A DNA stretch of 64,000 nt, taken from positions 248,001 to 312,000 of the forward strand of contig NZ_CP155828.1 in assembly GCF_040126175.1 (NCBI RefSeq). Direction: 5' to 3'. Below are positions 47,019-55,247 of this stretch, in pieces. The notes under the pieces were generated by a model. It was not told the DNA's origin and did no database searches. It saw nothing but the letters and a program-made list of their open reading frames with translations. The translations under genes and the position numbers were made by a program. The stretch comes from Candidatus Phytoplasma solani. GTDB taxonomy: Bacteria; Bacillota_I; Bacilli_A; Acholeplasmatales; Acholeplasmataceae. How positions within the stretch are numbered: position 1 is the first letter of the stretch; each line of letters opens with the position of its first letter.

Positions 47019-49493
47019 TTATAAGTTTTTACTATAAGGTAAAGTTTTAATATAATTTTCCATAAATTCCCAATCTGGTGTTCCTTCTTTATTTGTCGGC
47101 AATTTAATAATTGTCTTTTTGATACGTTTTTGATTGAAGCCTCTACCATAAGAATATCGAAATTGCTCTTGGTTAATAATAGTGGTTAAAAACATAGCAA
47201 TATATTTATTTAATTTAAAATTTGGTTTTAATTGTTCTACATGGTCTGTAGCTGTAAATTTATTTTCTTGATAAAAACACGAACCTACCACCGCTGAATC
47301 AACAGTCAAAACATTTCCTTCTTCCGAATAAAAAGAATAAAATCCGTTAACTCCGTTGTTAGTCGCTCTAGTAGAAACATATGCATATTCACCTTTTTCA
47401 TATTCTTCTATTTCTTCTTTAGATGTTGTTTTGGTTCCTTTAACTTTAAACAAATCTTTAATTTGAAAACTTTTACAATTTTTAAATATGTCAAAATAAG
47501 TATTTTTTGTTATGTTCGATTTTTTTTGTGTGAAAACAATTTTTTGGTTAAGTTTTTCTAACAAAGTAATTTCATCTAAATTTTTATTTAAAATTCCTAA
47601 ATCTTTTTTTATTTGAAAAATAACATATTTTTTAACAGTTAACAAAAAATCTTTTTCGGTTAAGTTATTATAATTGGTTTTAACATATGCAAATGAAATC
47701 CATTCATCGTTTTCTTTAATTGGGTGTTTTAAATAATTATAACCATCGTAATATTTGGAATGAAATTTATTTAAAAAATCTTTTTCAATATCACCCCATT
47801 TGTGAAAACGGTCAACTCTACCTTTATTTTTAAATAAAACTAAACCATCATCTTCTAGGTTATAAAAATCAACTTCTTTATTGTTGTGAGGGGTGTTAGT
47901 TTTAAAAATAGAAATTGCTGTATGCGTAGAAGCATTAGGTTCAAATATTTTTTTTGGCATTTGAATTATTTTTTCCAAAGTATGTTTTTTTAAAATTCTA
48001 TTTCTTATTGTATTGTCATTTATGTAAGTGCTTAAAGGTGCAATCATCACAACACGACCATCAACCAACTTTAACAGTTTTTCTAAAAACTCAATTTCTT
48101 TTTTAGTAGGGTTTGTTGGTGTGCTTTTTCCAGCATAAGGTGGATTAATAAATCCAATGGTCGGTTTTTTTGTTCCATCTTTTATTTTTTTATCAACTTC
48201 CTCACTGAAAAAATCTAAATTATAAATTTGTGATTTCCCGTCACCACGAAATAACATATTAGAAATTGATAAAGTATACATAGTAGGGTCTTTATCGAAA
48301 CCGATAATTTGATTTTGTTTTATTTTATTAATTTCTTTTTCATTTTTATTATCTAATTTATCGATAATAGAATTCATGCCCGCAATTAAAAAACCACCAG
48401 TGCCACAACAGGGGTCTAAAACAACATCAGTACTACTAATATCAATTAATTTAGTAAATAATTCAGTAATATGTCTAGGTGTTAAAACAATTCCGTTTTT
48501 GACATTAGTTACACCAGCATATTTTAAAAAAACCTCATAAAAATTACCAATAATATCATAACTATATTTATTTTTGCTGTCTAATAGATGATAAATGTTT
48601 GTTTTCAATTCTTCTAAAACATCTTTAATTATTTCTAAACCATTATCTCCTAATAAGGATTTAATTAAACGCATTTGTTCGTGTAAATATTGAATTTTTT
48701 CATTATTAATGTTTTGATTTCGTAAAACATTTTTTATAGCAGTATTAATGTCTTGTAATAAACTGTCATAAGCATCTTCATATTCTATTTTTCTTTTGTT
48801 TTCTTTTAATTTAGAATCATAAGAATATATATTGTTTTTTTGATTATCAAACTTTTCCTTAAACTTGGTATTTTTTAAGCAAATTAATAAAATAGAAATT
48901 AAAATAGGTCTATATTGAACTTCTAATGGTCTTAATTGAATATTAATTATTCTAGCTGTTTTAGCTGATTGTTTTATAATAGTATCTAATTCGAATTTAT
49001 CATTTTTAAATAATTGTAAATATTCATCATCATTTTTTAAAATTTCTGAAATCGATAATTTGTCTTTTAATTCTATAATAGAATTGTTTTTGATATAAAA
49101 ATGAGTTAATTCGTGTTTATCTTCAATATTTCCTGACAAAGCAATCCCTATTTTATTCCAGTTACAAAGAGTATCACAAAAATAATGAAGATAATGTTTA
49201 ACCCCTTCGACAGCATAAGAAATTTCTGGATTTTTTGTATTATTTGAAAAACATCGATGTTTTTTTATATCATTTTTTATTTCTACCAAAATTAAAAGTT
49301 TTTTACTAGTATTTTCATAAACAAAATCTGGATATCCTGCTTTATTATTTCCTTTTTTTGAAGCTTTATTTAAAATATCGTCAATTATTTTTAAGCCACT
49401 TCTTTCGCTTTGCCATTTGCGTTCAAATTTTTTGTTGTTATTAATAAAATTGTAAAAGTAATTGTGATTTTGGGTTTCTCTTTCTTTTTTCAA
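47019..49493 (-). CDS. Single-chain Type IIG restriction-modification enzyme
   Basis: An 824-residue protein with three parts. Residues 30-80 hold a PD-(D/E)XK nuclease pattern (GYPDF with D56, then VEIK with E71 and K73). The adenine methylase core has motif I DPCCGTGGF near 360 and motif IV NPPY near 450. The C-terminal part (about 655-824) resembles one HsdS/BcgI-B target-recognition unit (FQIKDLFKVKGTKTTS, CFYQENKFTATDHVEQL). Cutting and methylation would thus be in one chain, as in Type IIG enzymes. TTG is the start, with AAAGGAAAA seven bases upstream. An HsdM-like name is an alternative. Confidence 0.82.
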   Translation of the reverse strand: MKKERETQNHNYFYNFINNNKKFERKWQSERSGLKIIDDILNKASKKGNNKAGYPDFVYENTSKKLLILVEIKNDIKKHRCFSNNTKNPEISYAVEGVKHYLHYFCDTLCNWNKIGIALSGNIEDKHELTHFYIKNNSIIELKDKLSISEILKNDDEYLQLFKNDKFELDTIIKQSAKTARIINIQLRPLEVQYRPILISILLICLKNTKFKEKFDNQKNNIYSYDSKLKENKRKIEYEDAYDSLLQDINTAIKNVLRNQNINNEKIQYLHEQMRLIKSLLGDNGLEIIKDVLEELKTNIYHLLDSKNKYSYDIIGNFYEVFLKYAGVTNVKNGIVLTPRHITELFTKLIDISSTDVVLDPCCGTGGFLIAGMNSIIDKLDNKNEKEINKIKQNQIIGFDKDPTMYTLSISNMLFRGDGKSQIYNLDFFSEEVDKKIKDGTKKPTIGFINPPYAGKSTPTNPTKKEIEFLEKLLKLVDGRVVMIAPLSTYINDNTIRNRILKKHTLEKIIQMPKKIFEPNASTHTAISIFKTNTPHNNKEVDFYNLEDDGLVLFKNKGRVDRFHKWGDIEKDFLNKFHSKYYDGYNYLKHPIKENDEWISFAYVKTNYNNLTEKDFLLTVKKYVIFQIKKDLGILNKNLDEITLLEKLNQKIVFTQKKSNITKNTYFDIFKNCKSFQIKDLFKVKGTKTTSKEEIEEYEKGEYAYVSTRATNNGVNGFYSFYSEEGNVLTVDSAVVGSCFYQENKFTATDHVEQLKPNFKLNKYIAMFLTTIINQEQFRYSYGRGFNQKRIKKTIIKLPTNKEGTPDWEFMENYIKTLPYSKNL

Positions 49494-49598
49494 ATTAGTA
49501 TTTTCCTTTTTATAAATTTAGGCGATTTCATAGGGGGAATTGAGGGAGGATAGGAGGGGTTGATTTTCTTTATTCATTTTTTTTGATTTTTCCTCCTT

Positions 49599-50025
49599 TT
49601 TCTAATTATTTATTTTCTTTTGTGTTGTGTTTTTGAGTGTATAGGGTGATGTAGGCTTGTTTGGGGTTGAAGTGGAGGTAGTAGGTTTTGTTTATCAAAG
49701 AGCCTTCAGGTCGACTTTTATTTGTAGGACAATTTACTTCATCCATGAAAAAGTCTTTGTCTTCTTCGAGTAACAATTTAGGGCCTTCGTAGTTTAGTTC
49801 TATGTAGTGATTTGATGGATCTACAAGCATATGGTCGTCAAATTGTGAGTCTTTATGTTGTCTTTTTGTGTGGAAACCGCGAAACTCATCTACTGTATAA
49901 CCTTTTTCATACCAATTGTCGAATGGGTTTTTGACGAATGGCGCGAGGTCGGTTAGTTCGTGTTCGGGGTGTTTTCCTTTACCTAATCCAGCTAATCCGT
50001 AGAAGGTGTAGGTTCTTTTAATCAT
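49599..50025. repeat. 427-bp repeat, copy 1 (shared C-terminal module)
   Basis: It matches 54821-55247 with only two differences that I can see. It runs from the ATG codon of the module to seven bases beyond the stop codon. Confidence 0.92.
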
Positions 50026-50451
50026 CGGAGTACCTTCAATTTTAACACCATTTATTGTTAATTCTAATTCGTTAGCTTTTATGTTTTTTATTTTTTCCTT
50101 AGCTTCTTCGCTATAATCAATTCTGTATGAATCATAATAATTTTCACTTTCTCTTTGTTTTTCTTTCGCTTGAAACCATTCATCATGTGTTTCTATTTTG
50201 GTGTTGGGGATAGGGTAAATTTTTGGTTTTGTTTTGGTGATATCATATTTTATATCTAAAAACAAAAACACTCCAAAAGCAAGAACTATAATAGACATCA
50301 TGACATAATAAACAATCAAAGCTGTCTTTATATTGACTTTTTTAATCCTATTTGTATTTTCTCGTTTTTGAATAAACCAAATCCATAAAGGGATTAATCC
50401 AAAAATAATACCCAAAATACCTATAATAACTAATAATTTAAATAACTCCAT
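49606..50451 (-). CDS. Two-span membrane protein with the shared C-terminal module
   Basis: A 281-residue protein of unknown function. Hydrophobic spans lie at about 5-27 and 44-66, followed by a charged linker. Residues 143-281 (starting MIKRTYTFYGLAG) are nearly identical to the C-terminus of the AAA+ protein at 54828-56945: L222 here is W there, and HEL here is HEP there. The module contains FDNWYEKGY, YIELNYE, DKDFFMDEVNCP and TYYLHFN. No catalytic motif is recognised. It lies directly after the giant coiled-coil gene. Confidence 0.7.
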   Translation of the reverse strand: MELFKLLVIIGILGIIFGLIPLWIWFIQKRENTNRIKKVNIKTALIVYYVMMSIIVLAFGVFLFLDIKYDITKTKPKIYPIPNTKIETHDEWFQAKEKQRESENYYDSYRIDYSEEAKEKIKNIKANELELTINGVKIEGTPMIKRTYTFYGLAGLGKGKHPEHELTDLAPFVKNPFDNWYEKGYTVDEFRGFHTKRQHKDSQFDDHMLVDPSNHYIELNYEGPKLLLEEDKDFFMDEVNCPTNKSRPEGSLINKTYYLHFNPKQAYITLYTQKHNTKENK

Positions 50452-50538
50452 TCTAATCTTGATTCCTTTTTTTTATAATTTTAACTTATTATTATTTTAA
50501 CACAAACAAAACAAAATGCAAAAAAATATGCATTATTG

Positions 50539-53500
50539 TTACCAACCAAACCATTCTTTGAATGTGTCCCATTTTGTTGCAACCGCTGTTGCACCGCCTA
50601 AAGCTGCACCAGCAAGTCCACCAACAACAGTTCCAACAGGGCCTAAAACAGAACCAGCTGCGGCACCATAAATAGCCCCTGATTTAACCGAAACTGCTGT
50701 TGTAATAACTGCTCCTGTTCTTTCTACTCCTTTTTGCCAATCCGTTTTCTTATTTTTTAATTTCTCTGCGTCAGTGATTAATTTTAGTCTATCAACTTCT
50801 ACTTCACGGATTTGTTTGTCTAATTGCCTTTTCGTTGCTTCATGTGCGTTTTGTTCGGCTTTCAATTGTGCTTTTAGTTTTTCAATTTCATGTCTTAATT
50901 CTTTGTTTTCGAATCCTAATGAACCACTAGCGCCTTCAAGTCCTGCAATTGCGCCTTCTAGTTCTTTAATCCTCATTGCTTGTTGTTTGAAGGTTTCCAT
51001 GTTGGCTTCAATTTCAGCAGTTAGTTTCATAATTTGTTCTGCTTGTTCTTGTATGGTTTGTTGTAGTTGGGCTATTTCTTCGTCTTTTTGTTTGATGATT
51101 TCTTGTAATTGAGTTTCATTGGCTTCTAAGGTGTTGATTTTGCCTTTTAACTCTTTTATTTGGGATTGTTTAGTGTTTAATTGGTTGACTAATGCTTCAT
51201 TGGCATTTCCATTTTTAACTAATTCATCTTGTATTTCTTGCATTTCTTTTTCTAGTTGTTCGTTTTCATCTTTATATGTATTAAGTTCTTTTTGAATTTT
51301 GTTTAAATCGTTAGTATATTTTTCTTTAAGGTTTTTATTTTCTAACTTTAAAGTATCTATTTCACTTCTAAAACCTTGTTCTTTAATTTCTAGTTGTTGC
51401 ATTTCGTCTTTTAAGTTTTTGATATGAGTTTCTTTGTTGTTTAATTCTTGTTGTAAAGTGTCATCAGGTTTTTGGTTGGTAATTAAATCAGTAATTTCAT
51501 TTTTTTGTTTATTTAATTCTTCTTGTTTATTGTTTAATTGTTGCGTAATTTCATTTAAATTATTTGTTTTTTCTTCTAATATGGATTTATAATTATCGAG
51601 TTTATTTGGTGGTGGAGTAGTACTTACATCGTGACTAAATTTTAATTCCCAATATTCTTGTTTATTAGGACCATTTTTATAATTTTCAACATCCATAAAC
51701 CAACTTTTATCATCATGAGTCAAAGTTCCTATATAACTACTTCTTTCACTATAACGTATATAATAAACATCATTTCCGTTAATTTCAGTTTTATAACTAT
51801 CTATTGTTGTTATATTTTTATCTTGGAAACCTCTATTACAATACCAATCACCCATATCTTTTGCATGTAAAATTGGTTTTATTTTTATTTGAAAAGGCAC
51901 AGGAGAATAATATATACCATCTTTATTATCGTAAGTTGATAATGTTTCGTTAGCTTTAATTTCACAATTTTTTTGCCATTCCTCATAAGTTTGAGTTAAA
52001 TTTGATATTTCTTGTTGTAAAGAGATTTGTTGTTGTGAAAGACTACCTAATTCTTGGTTGATTGTGTTTATTTTGTTTTGTTTAGTTAATAATTCTTCTT
52101 GTAGTATTTTTGCATTTTCATTGTTTTTTGCAATTTGTTCTTTTAGGTTTTCGGTTTCAGTTTCTAGTTCCGAAATAATGTTTTTGTAATTATCTATTTG
52201 TCTTTGGATTTCTTCCAAAGTTTTTACGTGTTGTTCTCTTAGACTTGTTGTTTCATCTTGTTTTTGGGTTAATAGTTGTTTTAGATTAGCTTCATTTTGT
52301 TTTAATTGTTCGATTTCTTCTTCTTTGAGAGATAATTGAACTTCAAATTTAACCTTTTCTTGGTTGATATCAGTTTTTAAAATCTTAATTTCTGAATTTA
52401 GTTGTTGTTTTTCTTCGTTTGATAAATTAATTTGCTCGTTTAATTGTTGTTCTTTTTTTTGTAATTCTTCTTCTTTTTGGTTAATTTGTTGTTGGAGTTT
52501 TTCTAAGTCTTGTTTATTTGAAGATAATTGGTTTTCTAATTGTGATGTTTGAGTTTGTAATTGTTCGATTTCTTTGTGTTTGTTTTCGGTATTTTTAACT
52601 TGATTAGCTAAATTAGTTTTAATATCTTTAATTTCTTGAGTTAATTGTTTCTCTTTTTCTTCACTGGATTTTTGAGTTTGTGTTAATTTTTCTTCTTGTT
52701 CTTTAATAACTTTGTTTAACTCCTTTTGGGTTGTTTTTTCTTGTTCTAATTTTTGATTTACATTCTTTAATTCTTCATTTTTAGAAGTTAAATTAGTTTG
52801 AATACCTTGAATTTCTTGAGTTAATTTTTGTTTTTCTTCATCTGATAGGTTTTTTTGTTCTTTCAATTGATTTTCTTTTTGTTTTAATGTTTCTTGTTCT
52901 TGTTTGATAACCTTATTTAATTCCTTTTGGTTTTCTTTTTCTTGGTCTAATTGTTGATTTACATTCTTTAATTCTTCGTTTTTAGAAGATAAATTAGTTT
53001 TAATATCTTTAATTTCTTGAGTTAATTGTTTCTCTTTTTCTTCACTGGATTTTTGAGTTTGTGTTAATTTTTCTTCTTGTTCTTTAATAACTTTGTTTAA
53101 CTCCTTTTGGGTTGTTTTTTCTTGTTCTAATTTTTGATTTACATTCTTTAATTCTTCATTTTTAGAAGTTAAATTAGTTTGAATACCTTGAATTTCTTGA
53201 GTTAATTTTTGTTTTTCTTCATCTGATAGGTTTTTTTGTTCTTCAAGTTGTTTTTCTTTTTTTCCTAAAGATTCTTTTTCTTGATTAATAAGGTTATTTA
53301 ATTCATCTTGTTTTTCTTTTTCTTGTTCTAATTTTTGATTCAAGGTGTTTAATTCCTCGTTTTTATTAATTAAGTTTTTTTGTAATTCTTCTTTTAATTT
53401 ATCTTTTTCTTCTTTACTCAATGTTTTATTAGCTTCTAATTCTTTTTGTTTTAATTGAAGTTGGTTTTCTAATTGAGATTTTTGGCTATTTATATTAAAC

Positions 53501-54498
53501 ATTTCTAATTGTTGAGCTTGTAAGTTGGCTTCAAGATAGTTTTTTTCATTCTCTAATTCTTTATTTTTTGCTTTTTCTTGTTGAATTAACTCCTCAACTT
53601 GTTTTTTCATTTCAGGATTTAATTCATTTCTTTTGTGTTCTTCTTTTTCTTTATGAATTGGTTGTTGCATAGTTAGTTGAGGAGTTTGGGGGTTATTAGT
53701 TAATTCAGGAGATTTGTTTGTTTTTTTTTTTTTTTGAGATTCCATTTGTTGGGGTTCGTCGTTATTGTTTGTTTCTATCGCCTCTTCGTGGTGTTGTGTG
53801 TTGTTGGTTTTGTTTTCTATTTTTGGGTTTTCGTTTTTATTTTCTAGTTGTTGTGGTGGGGAGTTGTTAGTTGGTGGGGTTTGGGGTGTTTTATCTGTTA
53901 ATGAAGTTATTGATACATAAGTGATAGTTGCAACTAAAACCAAACTTCCGATTAAAGGTCCTACAAATGGGATGAAACAACATGCACCAGCAAGTAGACA
54001 ACCACCAATAAGCCATAGAGCTTTTGAAGCAACAGAAGAATATTGAGGGCTAATCCCTATTTTTTCTAATGCTTCTGCGGTTTTGTCGTTTATGTTATGA
54101 CAGGTATCTTTTAAATTTTTAAATGCTCCGCCAAATTTTGCAGCTAATTCAGGGAAGAATTTAGTAACCACAAGAAATATTCCGCCACCAATTAACAAAA
54201 ATGGTAATAAAAAGAGAATTGTAGTTTTTAGTGATTTGATTATTTTTACAAACCAATTATCTTGTTTTTGTTGAGTTTCTACAATTATTTTTGTAGGTTG
54301 TGGGGGGGTTTTGGTAATTGGTTTTGTAGTTTTTGGGGTTGTTTTAGTAATTCTTGTTGAAGTTTTTTTAATTATAGTTGGTTTGGTGGTTGTTTTTTTA
54401 ACTGTTTTTTTTGGTTTTTTGTTTTTTCGAGGGATAACTTTTTTAGAAGTTATCGCCTTTGGTTTAGTTTTTTTGGTTTTAATTATTTTTTTAGCCAT
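50539..54498 (-). CDS. Giant membrane-anchored coiled-coil protein
   Basis: A 1319-residue protein of unknown function. Residues 1-70 are Lys/Thr/Pro-rich and basic. Hydrophobic spans lie at about 91-113 and 160-198. A proline/asparagine-rich linker is followed by coiled coil from about 290 to 830. Part of this is a 127-residue unit repeated twice (about 418-630). A globular insert follows at about 837-963, with GDWYCNRGF, YYIRYSE and DKSWFMDVEN, related to the shared module of its neighbours. Coiled coil resumes to about 1240. The tail (about 1265-1312) is rich in glycine and alanine and hydrophobic. The layout suggests a scaffold, tether or tape-measure-like protein, which is inference. Confidence 0.7.
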   Translation of the reverse strand: MAKKIIKTKKTKPKAITSKKVIPRKNKKPKKTVKKTTTKPTIIKKTSTRITKTTPKTTKPITKTPPQPTKIIVETQQKQDNWFVKIIKSLKTTILFLLPFLLIGGGIFLVVTKFFPELAAKFGGAFKNLKDTCHNINDKTAEALEKIGISPQYSSVASKALWLIGGCLLAGACCFIPFVGPLIGSLVLVATITYVSITSLTDKTPQTPPTNNSPPQQLENKNENPKIENKTNNTQHHEEAIETNNNDEPQQMESQKKKKTNKSPELTNNPQTPQLTMQQPIHKEKEEHKRNELNPEMKKQVEELIQQEKAKNKELENEKNYLEANLQAQQLEMFNINSQKSQLENQLQLKQKELEANKTLSKEEKDKLKEELQKNLINKNEELNTLNQKLEQEKEKQDELNNLINQEKESLGKKEKQLEEQKNLSDEEKQKLTQEIQGIQTNLTSKNEELKNVNQKLEQEKTTQKELNKVIKEQEEKLTQTQKSSEEKEKQLTQEIKDIKTNLSSKNEELKNVNQQLDQEKENQKELNKVIKQEQETLKQKENQLKEQKNLSDEEKQKLTQEIQGIQTNLTSKNEELKNVNQKLEQEKTTQKELNKVIKEQEEKLTQTQKSSEEKEKQLTQEIKDIKTNLANQVKNTENKHKEIEQLQTQTSQLENQLSSNKQDLEKLQQQINQKEEELQKKEQQLNEQINLSNEEKQQLNSEIKILKTDINQEKVKFEVQLSLKEEEIEQLKQNEANLKQLLTQKQDETTSLREQHVKTLEEIQRQIDNYKNIISELETETENLKEQIAKNNENAKILQEELLTKQNKINTINQELGSLSQQQISLQQEISNLTQTYEEWQKNCEIKANETLSTYDNKDGIYYSPVPFQIKIKPILHAKDMGDWYCNRGFQDKNITTIDSYKTEINGNDVYYIRYSERSSYIGTLTHDDKSWFMDVENYKNGPNKQEYWELKFSHDVSTTPPPNKLDNYKSILEEKTNNLNEITQQLNNKQEELNKQKNEITDLITNQKPDDTLQQELNNKETHIKNLKDEMQQLEIKEQGFRSEIDTLKLENKNLKEKYTNDLNKIQKELNTYKDENEQLEKEMQEIQDELVKNGNANEALVNQLNTKQSQIKELKGKINTLEANETQLQEIIKQKDEEIAQLQQTIQEQAEQIMKLTAEIEANMETFKQQAMRIKELEGAIAGLEGASGSLGFENKELRHEIEKLKAQLKAEQNAHEATKRQLDKQIREVEVDRLKLITDAEKLKNKKTDWQKGVERTGAVITTAVSVKSGAIYGAAAGSVLGPVGTVVGGLAGAALGGATAVATKWDTFKEWFGW
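52609..53243. repeat. In-frame tandem repeat within the coiled-coil gene
   Basis: Bases 52609-52862 recur at 52990-53243 with a period of 381 bases (127 codons). By eye the 254 bases are identical. The repeat encodes the KNLSDEEKQKLTQEIQ and TQKELNKVIKEQEEKL units. Confidence 0.85.
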
Positions 54499-54504
54499 AT
54501 GATT

Positions 54505-54807
54505 TTACTCGCTTTCTTTGTTTGAATTATTTTGATTTATTACAATTTCTTCTAAATTATTTAAATCTTCATCAAATTTTTCAAAATTCCTTTTTGTTTC
54601 TTGTTGAAATGCATCCATTTCTTTTTCAATAAGATTAATTTTTTGTTTTAAATGATTGTTTTGAAGATTAACGTTTTCTTTTAAATGTTGGTTATGAAGG
54701 TTAATATATTCTTTTAAATTATTATTATTGAAATTACAGATTATGATTGTTGTTAAAGTAAAAATTATTAAACAAATATAAGGTGAATATTTTTGAATAG
54801 TTTCCAT
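54505..54807 (-). CDS. Small membrane protein with coiled coil
   Basis: A 100-residue protein with one membrane span (about residues 8-26). It continues with NLKEYINLHNQHLKENVN-type repeats (NLH/QNNHLK) and an acidic coiled coil. It lies between the AAA+ gene and the giant coiled-coil gene with very short gaps, so it is probably part of the same transcript and perhaps the same complex. No family recognised. Confidence 0.65.
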   Translation of the reverse strand: METIQKYSPYICLIIFTLTTIIICNFNNNNLKEYINLHNQHLKENVNLQNNHLKQKINLIEKEMDAFQQETKRNFEKFDEDLNNLEEIVINQNNSNKESE

Positions 54808-54820
54808 TTTGTTTTCTCGC

Positions 54821-55247
54821 TTTCTAATTATTTATTTTCTTTTGTGTTGTGTTTTTGAGTGTATAGGGTGATGTAGGCTTGTTTGGGGTTGAAGTGGAGG
54901 TAGTAGGTTTTGTTTATCAAAGAGCCTTCAGGTCGACTTTTATTTGTAGGACAATTTACTTCATCCATGAAAAAGTCTTTGTCTTCTTCGAGTAACCATT
55001 TAGGGCCTTCGTAGTTTAGTTCTATGTAGTGATTTGATGGATCTACAAGCATATGGTCGTCAAATTGTGAGTCTTTATGTTGTCTTTTTGTGTGGAAACC
55101 GCGAAACTCATCTACTGTATAACCTTTTTCATACCAATTGTCGAATGGGTTTTTGACGAATGGCGCGAGGTCGGTTGGTTCGTGTTCGGGGTGTTTTCCT
55201 TTACCTAATCCAGCTAATCCGTAGAAGGTGTAGGTTCTTTTAATCAT
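54821..55247. repeat. 427-bp repeat, copy 2 (shared C-terminal module)
   Basis: Counterpart of 49599-50025 at an offset of 5222 bases. It begins exactly at an ATG codon, which suggests that the module was once a free-standing gene or that exchange stopped there. Confidence 0.92.

Noticed and set aside
50774-51112. Cysteine/serine-rich 112-residue frame on the + strand
   Set aside because: It is the antisense of coiled-coil coding sequence. Cys and Ser arise from reverse reading of Ala, Glu and Gln codons.
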